64,000 bases of DNA from Stutzerimonas stutzeri (GCF_024448895.1 NZ_JAMOIC010000018.1:53471-117470), one strand, 5' to 3'; numbered from the stretch's first letter, positions 10,409 through 18,897 are shown. Notes: a model not told the origin generated them from the letters alone. Numbers and translations are program-made.

Positions 10409-10816
10409 TCAGCCCGCAGACCGGTCGGGCAGTTTCGCGATCACCTTGATTTCGAACTGAAACCCATAGAGCCAGGTCACGCCAACAGCGGTCACCGTGG
10501 GGTGTGGCGCGCTTCCCCAATATTCCGGCACGACGATACTCCAGATCTTCTCGAAGTTGGCCTGCGGGTCGACGAGGAAGAGGGTCACATCGACCACATC
10601 GTCGAAGGTGCAATTGGCCGCCTCAAGGATCGCGTTCAGGTTCTTGAAGGCCAGCCTCACCTGCGCTTCAAGCTCGGGTTCGGGCGATCCGTCCTCGCGA
10701 CTGCCCACTTGGCCGGACACGAACAGCATCCCGTTGGCGCGAACGGCCGGTGAATAGTGATTCTGTTCATAAAGCGCCTGCCGGCCGGCTGGGAAAACGA
10801 CGTCACGTGTGTTCAT
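10409..10816 (-). CDS. Rid-family (YjgF/YER057c/UK114) protein
   Basis: Small trimeric-type protein of 135 aa. The Rid fold is recognisable from NHYSPAVRANGMLFVSGQVG, the middle helix AFKNLNAILEAAN and the end HPTVTAVGVTWLYGFQFEIKVIAKL. RidA proper deaminates reactive 2-aminoacrylate and related imines using a conserved arginine (Arg105 in E. coli). Aligned by eye, that position is Thr here, so this is more likely another Rid subfamily with a different or unknown reaction. It is divergent from a LysR gene with a 128-bp shared spacer, the usual arrangement of a LysR regulator and its target. Confidence 0.9.
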   Translation of the reverse strand: MNTRDVVFPAGRQALYEQNHYSPAVRANGMLFVSGQVGSREDGSPEPELEAQVRLAFKNLNAILEAANCTFDDVVDVTLFLVDPQANFEKIWSIVVPEYWGSAPHPTVTAVGVTWLYGFQFEIKVIAKLPDRSAG

Positions 10817-10944
10817 GAGAGCCTCGTCTGTTGGAGATAGGTAATTGAGGAGACCACTGTAGGGTTCGGTGCTGGCCGGATAAATTCGCCAGATCGATCA
10901 GCACTGTTCTCGAAAACCAAACAATCCCGATACCCGGAGCCAGC

Positions 10945-11883
10945 ATGGACCGTTTCGTTGCGATGCAGGCCTTTGCTCGTGTGGTTGAAACAGGCAGCTT
11001 CACCAAGGCGGCCGAAACGCTGCATCTGAGCAAGACCAGTGTCACCCAGCTGGTCCAGCAGCTTGAAGCGCGCTTGCGCGTGCGGCTTCTCAACCGCACC
11101 ACGCGCAAGGTCAACGTCACGGCCGATGGCGCGGCGTATTACGAGAGGGTGGTGCGGCTGCTGGCCGATTTAGACGACGCAGAGACGAGCCTCTCCAGCG
11201 CATCGGTATCACCAAGGGGACGCCTCCGGGTGGATGTACCGAGCCCGTTCGCGCGCCTGATACTGATACCGGCGCTACCGGCATTCCATGCGAAGTACCC
11301 CGAAATCCAGCTGGATCTGGGCGTTAGCGATCGCGTGGTCGATCTGATCGACGAGAACGTCGATTGCGTCGTGCGCGGCGGGGAGCTCACTGATCAATCA
11401 TTGATCGCGCGTCACATAGGTGACCTGCCACTGGGTATGTACGCGGCGCCGAGTTATCTGGCGCGCGCCGGCACCCCATCCCACCCCCGGGAGCTGGAAG
11501 ATACGCATCACCGCATTATCGGGTTCTTATGGGCACGTAGCGGTAAGGCAGCGCCGTATGCCATGCACTGCGATGGCGAGCGAGTGAATCCGCTAGGCCG
11601 CTATCTGGTTTCGGTTGATGACGGCAATGCCTACCTGGCAGCCGGGGTGGCGGGGTTGGGTGTGATCTGGTTGCCTGAGTACATAGCCAAAGAGCATCTG
11701 GCGCGGGGCGAGCTGGTGCCGCTTTTTCAGAATTGGCAATTCGACACGATGCCGCTGTACATCGCTTTCCCACCAAACCGGCACGTCAGCGCGAAGCTAA
11801 GAGTCTTTATCGATTGGGTTGCTGCTTTGGTGGCGCAGCTGGCACCTGTGCGTCGGCCACAGGTTGTTGCTAAGACCAGCTAG
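10945..11883 (+). CDS. LysR-family transcriptional regulator
   Basis: Regulator of 312 aa with an N-terminal winged helix-turn-helix (about 1-60; FTKAAETLHLSKTSVTQLVQQLEARL) and a C-terminal periplasmic-binding-like effector domain (about 90-295; VDVPSPFARLILIPALPAFHAKYP). Length and architecture are standard. It is transcribed away from the Rid-family gene and probably regulates it. The ATG at 10945 is preceded by GGAGCCAGC. The effector is unknown. Confidence 0.95.
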   Translation: MDRFVAMQAFARVVETGSFTKAAETLHLSKTSVTQLVQQLEARLRVRLLNRTTRKVNVTADGAAYYERVVRLLADLDDAETSLSSASVSPRGRLRVDVPSPFARLILIPALPAFHAKYPEIQLDLGVSDRVVDLIDENVDCVVRGGELTDQSLIARHIGDLPLGMYAAPSYLARAGTPSHPRELEDTHHRIIGFLWARSGKAAPYAMHCDGERVNPLGRYLVSVDDGNAYLAAGVAGLGVIWLPEYIAKEHLARGELVPLFQNWQFDTMPLYIAFPPNRHVSAKLRVFIDWVAALVAQLAPVRRPQVVAKTS

Positions 11884-12001
11884 CAGTTCAAGTTCGGCGG
11901 ATATGCCAGTCGTTCCCAAGGGGACGAAGCGGCCTGCCTCGCTCGATCAGGCGACCATCAGAACGATGCCGAACGGCTGACCTGAGTAATCTTGAAAATC
12001 G

Positions 12002-12029
12002 CCCGCACGGCAGCTGTGCACCGTGCGGG
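12002..12029 (-). terminator. Hairpin terminator after the DoxX gene
   Basis: CCCGCACGG and its exact complement CCGTGCGGG enclose a 10-nt loop. Read on the minus strand the stem is followed by CGATTTTC, a short T run, just beyond the stop of the DoxX gene at 12046. Confidence 0.6.
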
Positions 12030-12045
12030 TAGCGCAATCCCGGCG

Positions 12046-12444
12046 TTAGTTATAGCGTCCGTGGACGCCGCCAACGCTCAATCTGCCCGCGCCCAGCAGT
12101 GCGATGGCGACCGAACCGAACAGGAACAAGCCTTGGGTCTCCAGCGCCCAGCCACCCATCTGGCCCATCGAAAACAGCTCGTCCATATGGGCGAGGGCGA
12201 ACGCTACCAGCATATTGCCGACCATCAACACCGCCCCAACCCGAGTGAAGAGACCGATGATGACCAGCACCGGGCCGACGACTTCCCCAAGATAAACGCC
12301 ATAGGCGAGAAACCCGGGTAGCCCATGTCCGGCCAGCATTCCAGAGATCCCACCGACGCCACCTTGAAGCTTGGCAATACCATGCAGCAGCATCAGCAAG
12401 CCGACGCTCACCCTCAATACCAACTTTCCAAGATCGTCATTCAT
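12046..12444 (-). CDS. DoxX-family membrane protein
   Basis: Inner-membrane protein of about 132 aa with four hydrophobic segments: LVLRVSVGLLMLLHGIAKL, FLAYGVYLGEVVGPVLVIIGLF, VLMVGNMLVAFALAHM and LFGSVAIALLGAG. The G-x-L-ML-HG-x-K start is characteristic of DoxX. The start is set by a strong ribosome site (GAGAGGAAGG): ATG at 12444 (MNDDLGK) has better spacing than ATG at 12450. The frame remains open to 12645 but without support. DoxX proteins are linked to redox and oxidative-stress functions in some bacteria; no specific role is assignable here. Confidence 0.88.
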   Translation of the reverse strand: MNDDLGKLVLRVSVGLLMLLHGIAKLQGGVGGISGMLAGHGLPGFLAYGVYLGEVVGPVLVIIGLFTRVGAVLMVGNMLVAFALAHMDELFSMGQMGGWALETQGLFLFGSVAIALLGAGRLSVGGVHGRYN

Positions 12445-12450
12445 TGGCAT

Positions 12451-12758
12451 GCCCTTCCTCTCTAGCGCCAGGGTTCTGGCTGAATGCCTAACAAAATAGC
12501 CTAACGGGGCGGTTATTGCGTGACACGACTGCGGGCCAGCGCCGTTTAGACGAAAACTGCTGCATCGCCCAACCTCCGGCAATTCGACATTGCGGTCCAG
12601 CAGGACGGACATTGATCGTTTGAAGGTGTATGGCCGCCCAAGCATGTCCAGAAGGCCGGACGGGTGCGCTAGCTGCCGGCAGGCGGGATGCTCGCTGCAT
12701 CGCCCTATGGTAGGAGGGCAACGGCCAATAGCGTGCCGTCGTAATCACCGATCGCTTT
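12451..12758. other. Intergenic stretch without a convincing gene
   Basis: Upstream flank of the DoxX gene and of the sigma-54-type promoter at 12759. Short open frames cross it on both strands, but none has a ribosome site with a family-like protein. I see no palindrome or repeat of the families found elsewhere in the window. Confidence 0.6.
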
Positions 12759-12774
12759 TGGCATGGCTTTCGCT
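12759..12774 (+). promoter_or_regulatory. Sigma-54-type (-24/-12) promoter before hbdH
   Basis: TGGCATGGCTTTCGCT matches the RpoN pattern TGGCAC-N5-TTGCW with the invariant GG and GC dinucleotides at the required 12-nt separation and two mismatches. Transcription would begin near 12785, about 80 nt before a small ORF (12865) and 240 nt before hbdH. The adjacent sigma-54 activator gene supports the reading. Confidence 0.6.
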
Positions 12775-12864
12775 CGGTGTTTGGAGTCTCGTTTGTTTCG
12801 CGCGATGCCGCACCGCTTACCCATGGCTGACGCGGCCCAAGAACAACAACAAGGAATACTGCAG

Positions 12865-13026
12865 ATGTCCCTTCGCTCCGATCTGGCTCGTACCGTGCCA
12901 GGCAGCTCCGTGTTGAGTCTGCCAGAGACAGCCTTCAAGGCTCGTGACATTCACTATGCTGATGCTAAGTGCCTTGCTTCAGGGCTCGCCACATCAGTCG
13001 CCCGTCACTATTGGAGCCAGCCATGA
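12865..13026 (+). CDS. Possible small protein or leader peptide coupled to hbdH
   Basis: A 53-codon frame starting MSLRSDLARTVPG. It is not similar to anything I recognise. Two things favour translation: an AAGGA ribosome site 9 nt before the ATG, and a stop codon that overlaps the hbdH start (ATGA at 13023-13026), the usual sign of translational coupling. It lies downstream of the putative sigma-54 promoter, so it would be the first frame on that transcript. It could be a genuine small protein, a leader that gates hbdH translation, or chance. There is no membrane segment or signal peptide. Confidence 0.35.
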   Translation: MSLRSDLARTVPGSSVLSLPETAFKARDIHYADAKCLASGLATSVARHYWSQP

Positions 13027-13793
13027 GCCTGAACGGAAAGACAGCATTGGTGACCGGTTCGACCAGCGGGATCGGCCTGGGTATCGCCTGTAAGCTGGCC
13101 GAAGCCGGCGCTGACGTGATGCTCAACGGCTTCGGCAACGTAGAAGCGGCCATCGCTCAAGTCGCCGTCTATGGAACCCGGGTGCTGCACCACACGGCTG
13201 ACGTGTCCGATGCGGCACAGATCGAAGAAATGGTCAGCCAGACCAAACGTGATCTCGGCTCGCTCGACGTTCTGATCAATAACGCCGGCATTCAACACGT
13301 CGCACCCGTGGAGCAGTTTCCGGTAGAGCGATGGGACAGCATCATCGCCATCAATCTGTCTTCTGTGTTCCACACCATGCGGCTCGCCTTGCCGGGAATG
13401 CGCGAGGGCAATTGGGGGCGGATCATCAACATATCCTCCGTGCACGGCCTGGTGGCATCGGCGCAGAAAGCGGCCTATGTGGCCGCGAAGCACGGGGTCA
13501 TCGGCCTAACCAAGACCGTCGCGCTGGAAACCGCCACCACAGGTATTACCTGCAATGCGCTCTGTCCGGGCTGGGTGCTGACGCCACTGGTGCAGCAACA
13601 GATCGATAGCAAGGCGCGGGAGCATGGAGACGCAGCCCGCGCGACCCGCGAGTTATTGATGGAGAAACAACCCTCGCTGGATTTCGTCACCCCGGAAGAA
13701 TTGGGCGAACTTACGCTTTTCCTCTGCAGCGAGGCCGGCAGGCAGGTCCGCGGTGCTGCGTGGAATATCGATGGCGGCTGGTTGGCTCAGTAG
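13023..13793 (+). CDS. hbdH: D-3-hydroxybutyrate dehydrogenase (SDR)
   Basis: Cytosolic NAD-dependent oxidation of 3-hydroxybutyrate to acetoacetate. The 256-aa product is a classical short-chain dehydrogenase with the cofactor motif TGSTSGIG at 11-18, NNAG near 88, a catalytic Ser in INISSVHG near 139, and Tyr152/Lys156 (YVAAK). The motifs SVHGLVAS and CPGWVLTPLV and the exact length are those of 3-hydroxybutyrate dehydrogenases. GGAG precedes the ATG, which overlaps the stop of a small upstream frame. A sigma-54-type promoter upstream and a sigma-54 activator plus TRAP transporter downstream suggest a 3-hydroxybutyrate uptake and oxidation unit. The acetoacetate would be activated by ScoAB encoded at 19926-21250. 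Confidence 0.92.
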   Translation: MSLNGKTALVTGSTSGIGLGIACKLAEAGADVMLNGFGNVEAAIAQVAVYGTRVLHHTADVSDAAQIEEMVSQTKRDLGSLDVLINNAGIQHVAPVEQFPVERWDSIIAINLSSVFHTMRLALPGMREGNWGRIINISSVHGLVASAQKAAYVAAKHGVIGLTKTVALETATTGITCNALCPGWVLTPLVQQQIDSKAREHGDAARATRELLMEKQPSLDFVTPEELGELTLFLCSEAGRQVRGAAWNIDGGWLAQ

Positions 13794-13802
13794 CGAAGGG
13801 CC

Positions 13803-13920
13803 GTAGGGTGGGCCGGGAGGCGCTCCGCTTCAGCCCACCAGCGTTTCCGCGGCTGGCGACAACCGGTCGGGTGTTTGCGCGCGCTACGGGCGGCACGCGG
13901 TGGGCTAGAGCCCACCCTAC
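13803..13920. repeat. Inverted-repeat element with GTAGGGTGGGC ends
   Basis: An 118-bp element bounded by perfect 11-bp inverted ends (GTAGGGTGGGC at 13803-13813 and its complement at 13910-13920). It lies between hbdH and the convergent sigma-54 activator gene. The ends resemble those of the elements at 46708 and 46846. Confidence 0.7.
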
Positions 13921-13955
13921 AAGCGACCAACTGCGGTTCGGGAACGGTGCGGTCG

Positions 13956-13988
13956 GTAGGATGACGTTGAGCAAAGCGATACCCATCA
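13956..13988. repeat. Single copy of the GTAGGATG...ATACCCATCA repeat
   Basis: A 33-bp segment running from GTAGGATGACGTTGAGC to GATACCCATCA. It matches half of the unit that is tandemly arrayed at 48647-49231, so it is a dispersed copy of the same extragenic family. Confidence 0.65.
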
Positions 13989-14007
13989 AAAGCGGTAAGC
14001 CCTCCAC

Positions 14008-15492
14008 TTAACGTTCGCTCAATCCATGCAGCTGAAGCTTGGAGTAGAGGCTCGCTCGGGATATGCCGAGTTCGACCGCAGCACGGCGGCGGTTGCCTTT
14101 ACAGGCGCGCAATGCATGTTGGAGCGCGCGGCGTTCGGCCTGCGCGACGCACTCTGCCAGCAACTGCAACGGTGATTCTTCTGGGGTAGGAGGCTCGCTA
14201 GCTTGGGGCGCTATTCGGATTTCTGGTAATGCCGTGTTGCTTCGCGCATCAAGCAGCGGAGACAGGTGCCGAGCCTCAAGCGGCAGGCCATCGGCGTTCA
14301 GCTGGGCGCGCTCCAACAGATTGCTGAGCTCGCGCACATTGCCGCGCCACGGCTGGCCGCAAAGCAGGGCGACAGCTTCGGCCGTGAGCTCCATCGGGGC
14401 TTGGCCGGATCGATTGGCGATGTCATCGAGCAGATGTTCGACCAGCGCCGGAATGTCACTGGCGCGTTCACGCAAGGAGGGCACTTTCAGCGCGAGCACA
14501 TTGAGGCGGTAGTAGAGGTCATCGCGAAACTGCCCGGCGGCGACTTTGGCTTCCAGGTCGATATGGGTGGCGGCGATCACCCGCACATTCAGGGGTTTGA
14601 CCTGATTGGAGCCCAGCGGCTCGATTTCCTGTTCCTGCAGCACACGCAACAGCTTGGCCTGCAAGGCCAGCGGCAGGTCGCCTATCTCGTCGAGAAACAG
14701 GGTGCCGCCATTGGCGACTTCGAACTTGCCGATGCGTGCCTTGCGGTCCGCGCCGGTGAAGGCGCCGGGGGCTGTGCCGAAAAGCTCGGCCTCGACCAGG
14801 GTTTCCGGAATGGCCGCTACGTTGACCGCGACGAAGGGGCCGTTGGCGCGCGGCGACAGGTTATGAATGCCTTGAGCCAGCAATTCCTTGCCGGTTCCGG
14901 TTTCGCCTCGGATCAGTACTGTGGCGTCCAGCTGCGCGGCTCGGCGGGCCTGGCGTTTGACCTCGCTGGCGGCGGGGCTGGTACCGATGAAACCCGCGAT
15001 GGTGTAGCGGGCACGGCGGGCCTTGGCCAGTTCGTTCTGGGTGGCGACTAACTGACTCTGCAGAACGTTGAACTTGGACATCAGCGGTTTGAGGTGCTGC
15101 GCGCGGTCGAACAGCACGAAGCCAAGAGCGCCGACCAGCGTGCCGTCTTCATCGCGCAACGGGATGCGCGTGACCACGAAGTGTTCGTCACCAAAGGCCA
15201 TGAGGTCGAGCATGCTCGGCAAGCCACTGTCCACCACCTCACGCAGGCGACTGGCGGGCAGTACTTCTTCGATCTCCTTGCCGAGCACGCTGCGCGGATC
15301 GCTGATGCCGATCTTCTCCGCGTACTTGTCGTTGATCCAGACGATGCGTGCCTGCCGGTTGACCGCAATGGTGCCTTCGCACTGCGCGTTTAGATGGTCG
15401 AACAGCAGGGGCATCGCTACGGCACGAAAGCGCTCCGGGGAAACGCCGATGATCAGGCCGTTGTGGTCGAGGTCGTTGCGGGCGATTGCCAT
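14008..15492 (-). CDS. Sigma-54-dependent transcriptional activator (PAS-AAA+-Fis)
   Basis: Enhancer-binding protein of 494 aa. It has an N-terminal PAS-like domain (about 10-125), an AAA+ domain with Walker A GETGTGKE at about 194-201 and the sigma-54 contact loop GAFTGA at about 243-248, Walker [11 protein letters not shown], and a C-terminal Fis-type helix-turn-helix ([18 protein letters not shown]). It activates RpoN-dependent promoters in response to a signal sensed by the PAS domain. The position between hbdH and dctMQP, with RpoN-type promoters before both, makes these its probable targets. Pseudomonas HbcR is a known sigma-54 activator of 3-hydroxybutyrate genes; orthology is my inference. 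Confidence 0.93.
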   Translation of the reverse strand: MAIARNDLDHNGLIIGVSPERFRAVAMPLLFDHLNAQCEGTIAVNRQARIVWINDKYAEKIGISDPRSVLGKEIEEVLPASRLREVVDSGLPSMLDLMAFGDEHFVVTRIPLRDEDGTLVGALGFVLFDRAQHLKPLMSKFNVLQSQLVATQNELAKARRARYTIAGFIGTSPAASEVKRQARRAAQLDATVLIRGETGTGKELLAQGIHNLSPRANGPFVAVNVAAIPETLVEAELFGTAPGAFTGADRKARIGKFEVANGGTLFLDEIGDLPLALQAKLLRVLQEQEIEPLGSNQVKPLNVRVIAATHIDLEAKVAAGQFRDDLYYRLNVLALKVPSLRERASDIPALVEHLLDDIANRSGQAPMELTAEAVALLCGQPWRGNVRELSNLLERAQLNADGLPLEARHLSPLLDARSNTALPEIRIAPQASEPPTPEESPLQLLAECVAQAERRALQHALRACKGNRRRAAVELGISRASLYSKLQLHGLSER

Positions 15493-15533
15493 GGGCGGTG
15501 CAGTCCGGTTGGGTTCGGCCGATTATGAAAGGC

Positions 15534-15561
15534 GCCGGCTGCCCTGAGCAAGGCGGCCGGC
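15534..15561 (-). terminator. Hairpin between dctM and the activator gene
   Basis: GCCGGCTGCC and GGCGGCCGGC form a 10-bp stem with one mismatch and an 8-nt loop, just after the dctM stop. On the minus strand only a short T run (CCTTTC) follows, so termination would be weak and some read-through into the activator gene is likely. Confidence 0.4.
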
Positions 15562-15567
15562 GGGCCG

Positions 15568-16935
15568 TTAGAGCCCGTACACCTCATTGGGCAGCCAGGT
15601 CGCCAGCGGCGCGAAGAAGAACACCAGCGCCAGGCCAAGAAGCTGAATGAGGATGTACGGCAGCACTCCGAGATAGACGTCGCGCGTGGTGACTTCCGGC
15701 GGGCAGACCCCCTTGATGTAGAAGAGCGCGAAGCCCACCGGCGGGGTCAGGAATGAGGTCTGCAAGCACAGCGCGAAGAGGATCGCGAACCACAGCGGAT
15801 CGACACCCATGGAAAACAGCACCGGTGCCACCAGCGGCAGGATGATCAGCGTGATCTCCACCCAGTCGAGGAAGAACCCGAGCAAAAAGGTGATCAGCAG
15901 CACCGTCAGCAGCACGCCAGTCTGGCCGAACGGTAAGCCGGTGAGCGCCGCGCGTATGACGTCGTCGCCACCCAGGCCCCGCAGTACGGCGGCAAATACC
16001 GTGGCGCCGATGAAAATGCCGAAGATGAAGGCTGAAGTACGGCTGGTCTGGTAAAGCGCGTCTTTCAGCACGGCCATGTTCAGCTTGCGGCTGCAGGCGG
16101 CCATGATGACCGCCCCGAATGCGCCGACAGCCGAGGCTTCGGTGGTAGTCGCGATGCCGAAGAAGATCGAGCCGAGCACCGCTAGAATCAGCACGAAGGG
16201 CGGCACCACGGCCCAGAATACGTCGATCAACGCACGCGCATCGAGCTTTGGGCGGTTGGCCGGCGCAGGCGCGAAGTCTTTCTTCACCCACGACACGATG
16301 ACGATGTAAAGGATGTACATCAGCGCCAGCATCATGCCGGGAATCAACGCGCCCATGAACAGCTTGCCCACCGAGGCTTCGGAGGTGCCGAGGCGGTCTG
16401 CCATCAGCACCAGCATGATGCTCGGGGGAATCAAGATGCCAAGGGTACCCACCGAGCAGGCGGTGCCCACGGCCAGGCTCTTGTTGTACTTGGCCTGCAG
16501 CATTGGCCCGATGGACAGCATGCCGAGCAGCGCCACCGACGCGCCGACGATGCCGGTCGAGGCGGCGAGCAGGATCCCCACCAGCACCACCGTTACCGCA
16601 TAACCGCCGCGCAATGGCCCCAGCACCCGGACCAGGCTGTGCATCAACCTTTCGGCAATGCCGGAGCGGTCGAGCATGATGCCCATGAAGATGAACAGCG
16701 GCAGGGCGACCATCAGCTCGTTAGCGACGATGCCGTAGATGCGCGCGTCCAGCACGCCGATGGTGCCGTCCCAGGTAAACCAGAGATCAGCATCGAAGTG
16801 TTCGACCATCACATGGCCGAGCACGGCAAACAGCAGTCCGATGCCTGCGAGTGACCAGGCGACCGGGAAGCCAAGCAGCAGCAGACCCATGAAGGTGGCG
16901 AACATGCTGATGACGAGAATTTCTTCCAGACCCAT
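15568..16935 (-). CDS. dctM: TRAP transporter large permease (DctM)
   Basis: Inner-membrane transport subunit of 455 aa with about 12 hydrophobic segments. It uses the sodium gradient to import a carboxylate delivered by the periplasmic binding protein. Family motifs include PLFIFMGIMLDRSGIAERL, SIGPMLQAKYNKSLAVGTA, GILIPPSIMLVLM and LQTSFLTPPVGFALFY. Start ATG at 16935 (MGLEEIL) lies 16 nt after the dctQ stop and is preceded by GGAG; an open frame to 17064 overlaps dctQ and is not needed. Third gene of dctP-dctQ-dctM; the context points to 3-hydroxybutyrate or a related acid, which is inference. Confidence 0.95.
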   Translation of the reverse strand: MGLEEILVISMFATFMGLLLLGFPVAWSLAGIGLLFAVLGHVMVEHFDADLWFTWDGTIGVLDARIYGIVANELMVALPLFIFMGIMLDRSGIAERLMHSLVRVLGPLRGGYAVTVVLVGILLAASTGIVGASVALLGMLSIGPMLQAKYNKSLAVGTACSVGTLGILIPPSIMLVLMADRLGTSEASVGKLFMGALIPGMMLALMYILYIVIVSWVKKDFAPAPANRPKLDARALIDVFWAVVPPFVLILAVLGSIFFGIATTTEASAVGAFGAVIMAACSRKLNMAVLKDALYQTSRTSAFIFGIFIGATVFAAVLRGLGGDDVIRAALTGLPFGQTGVLLTVLLITFLLGFFLDWVEITLIILPLVAPVLFSMGVDPLWFAILFALCLQTSFLTPPVGFALFYIKGVCPPEVTTRDVYLGVLPYILIQLLGLALVFFFAPLATWLPNEVYGL

Positions 16936-16951
16936 GATTACGGCTACTCCA

Positions 16952-17560
16952 TCAGGGCTGCGAATGGCCGCGGTCGCGGTCATGCGAGGGAGCCGTGAAG
17001 GCCCGCGGAAAATCGAACAGCAGCGTGCTGCAGCGTGAGGCACGCGATAGCAACGCAAGCGCAACCAGCGTCAGGCCCAGCGGCAACACACTCTTGAAGA
17101 TGAAGCGATGCGGCAGCCCGCTGGGCGCCTGTGAGCGCTCGTTGTGCATAAAGGACTGGTAGGCGAAGGGCACCAGTGCGTCGACCATCAGCACCACGAC
17201 GGGTAATGCCAGAATCAGGATCGCCAGCAGTTCGATGATCGCCTGGCTGCGCAGGGTGAATTTCTCGCGCAGCACGTCCACTCGCACGTGATCGTCACGC
17301 ACCACGGCGTAGGCGAGGGCGAGCATCAGGGCGGCGCCGAACAGATGCCAGGACAGCTCTTCCAGCGCGATCGAGCCACGCGACATGACGAAGCGGCTGA
17401 ACACGTTGGTCAGTACAACCGCCAGCACCAGCAACCAGATCCACGCGCTGGCTTCGCCAATGGCGACCAAGGCCCGATCCAGCAAGTAAGAGAGTCGGTT
17501 ATGTGGGAGCGCCACTTCGGAAGCGGGCGCTGCGTTAGGGGGAACGGGATGAACGGACAT
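16952..17560 (-). CDS. dctQ: TRAP transporter small permease (DctQ)
   Basis: Inner-membrane protein of about 202 aa with four hydrophobic helices; the small subunit links the binding protein to DctM. Typical features are EASAWIWLLVLAVVLTNVFSRFV, the ALEELSWHLFGAALMLALAYAV segment, HVRVDVL and the final hydrophobic segment around LPLGLTLVALALL. Start chosen at 17560 (MSVHPVPP) because GAGG precedes it at good spacing. It lies 111 bp after dctP with an intervening hairpin, and 16 bp before dctM. Confidence 0.92.
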   Translation of the reverse strand: MSVHPVPPNAAPASEVALPHNRLSYLLDRALVAIGEASAWIWLLVLAVVLTNVFSRFVMSRGSIALEELSWHLFGAALMLALAYAVVRDDHVRVDVLREKFTLRSQAIIELLAILILALPVVVLMVDALVPFAYQSFMHNERSQAPSGLPHRFIFKSVLPLGLTLVALALLSRASRCSTLLFDFPRAFTAPSHDRDRGHSQP

Positions 17561-17633
17561 GGCCACCTCGGTAATCCGGCACGGACAAGCCATGGCACGC
17601 CTTCGGCTAAAGCGGGCAATGGCTCGATGGGAA

Positions 17634-17660
17634 AAGGGGGCTAACGTCGCTAGCCCCCTT
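17634..17660 (-). terminator. Intra-operon hairpin between dctP and dctQ
   Basis: AAGGGGGCTA and its exact complement TAGCCCCCTT form a 10-bp stem with a 7-nt loop. On the minus strand it follows the dctP stop and is succeeded by TTTTCCC. It is probably a partial terminator or 3' stabiliser that lets the binding protein be made in excess of the permeases. Confidence 0.65.
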
Positions 17661-17671
17661 GACGCGTGCGG

Positions 17672-18757
17672 TCACTCGTACTTGTAGTAATCACGCGGTA
17701 GGTAACCCTTGCCGTGCCAGATCGAGTGGTGCTTCATGAAGTCCCGCTGGCTGGTCAGGACGCGATTGAACATCTCGTCCTCGGCGGCAATTTCATCAAG
17801 CACTTCATTGGTCACCCGCTCGAGTTCACGCAGCACTTCCTCTGGCAGCACCTGGGCCTTAACGCCTTGCTTCTCGTAATCGCGAAGCGCGGTTGGCTGG
17901 GCCCATTCGCTCTCGGCAAAACCTTTGAGGGTGGCCGACTCGCAGCCCGTTTCGATCAGCGCGCGGCTCTGCGGCTCAAGCTTGTCCCAGACGCCCTTGT
18001 TCACCAGCAGGTGCGAGGTGGTCAGCGTCTGGTGCCAGCCCGGCATGATGTAGTTCTTGATGATCTGATCGAGGCCCAGCATTTTGTCGATGGCGGGCTG
18101 GGAGAACTCGGTCGCATCGATGGTCTTGCGTTCGAGCGCCTGGTAGATCTCACCGCCCGGAATCATGGTTACCGAAGCGCCGAGCTTCTCCAGCACCTTG
18201 CCGCCGATGCCTGCAAAGCGGATGCGCAAGCCGTCGATGTCTTCCAGCTTCTCAATCGGTTTGGCAAACCAGCCCGCGCCTTCCGGGCCGATGATGCTGC
18301 ACAGCATGGGGTGAATGTTTCGCTGCGCGTAGATTTCCTCCAGCAGCTTTTTGCCGTCACCTTCGTAATACCAGGCCAGATAGGCCGGCGGCTCCATGTT
18401 GAACGGCGCGCCGGAGTAGAGCGGCAGGGCGGCGATGGTGCCCTGGTCGTAGCCGATCCAGGTATAGCCGGCCGGGTACTTGCCGTTGCTCACCGCATCC
18501 ATGATCTCGAAGGGTGGCACCAGTTCGCCAGGCTCGTAGTATCGCAGCTGGATATCGCCGCCGGAGATGGCTTTGAGCGATTCGGACAGATGTTTGATTG
18601 GTGTAGTCAGGCCAACCAGATGCGAAGGGAAGGCCAGTGGCACCTGCCAGCGAATCTTCTCGGCGGCGGCGGCCTGGCCACTGACCAGGCTGGCGCTGAG
18701 AAGCGTGGTGGCGCCTATCGCGCAGGCGAGACGGGACAGCTTTTTGGTAATCGACAT
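17672..18757 (-). CDS. dctP: TRAP transporter substrate-binding protein (DctP)
   Basis: Periplasmic carboxylate-binding protein of 361 aa. A Sec signal peptide (SRLACAIGATTLLSASLVSGQAAAA) precedes a DctP-family fold: FPSHLVGLTTPIKHLSESLK, the GLRIRFAGIGGKVLEKLGAS segment, and IPGGEIYQALERKTIDATEF, which carries the region with the ligand-contacting residues. It resembles the 2-oxoacid/hydroxyacid-type binding proteins more than the C4-dicarboxylate type. Start ATG at 18757 has AAGGA 8 nt upstream; the upstream extension to 18964 is unsupported. First gene of dctPQM, behind a sigma-54-type promoter 125 bp upstream. Confidence 0.93.
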   Translation of the reverse strand: MSITKKLSRLACAIGATTLLSASLVSGQAAAAEKIRWQVPLAFPSHLVGLTTPIKHLSESLKAISGGDIQLRYYEPGELVPPFEIMDAVSNGKYPAGYTWIGYDQGTIAALPLYSGAPFNMEPPAYLAWYYEGDGKKLLEEIYAQRNIHPMLCSIIGPEGAGWFAKPIEKLEDIDGLRIRFAGIGGKVLEKLGASVTMIPGGEIYQALERKTIDATEFSQPAIDKMLGLDQIIKNYIMPGWHQTLTTSHLLVNKGVWDKLEPQSRALIETGCESATLKGFAESEWAQPTALRDYEKQGVKAQVLPEEVLRELERVTNEVLDEIAAEDEMFNRVLTSQRDFMKHHSIWHGKGYLPRDYYKYE

Positions 18758-18881
18758 GCAGGTTTCCTTCTTTCTTGTTGTTTTTGACCAGAGGTCGCAA
18801 TCCGGCGCGAGGCGTCGGAAGGCAGAACGGGAGCGGCGAAGCTCCTCGTTCGCGGGTGATCTGGCATCGCAGTTGTTGCAT

Positions 18882-18897
18882 AGCAGGTTCTGTGCCG
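18882..18897 (-). promoter_or_regulatory. Sigma-54-type (-24/-12) promoter of dctPQM
   Basis: On the minus strand CGGCACAGAACCTGCT matches TGGCAC-N5-TTGCW with GG and GC in the invariant 12-nt register; only the leading T and one T of the -12 box differ. The start of transcription would fall near 18871, leaving a leader of about 114 nt before dctP. The gene for a sigma-54 activator lies at the other end of the transporter genes. Confidence 0.7.

Noticed and set aside
12445-12645. Upstream extension of the DoxX gene
   Set aside because: The extra residues are not hydrophobic or DoxX-like, and a strong ribosome site precedes the internal ATG.
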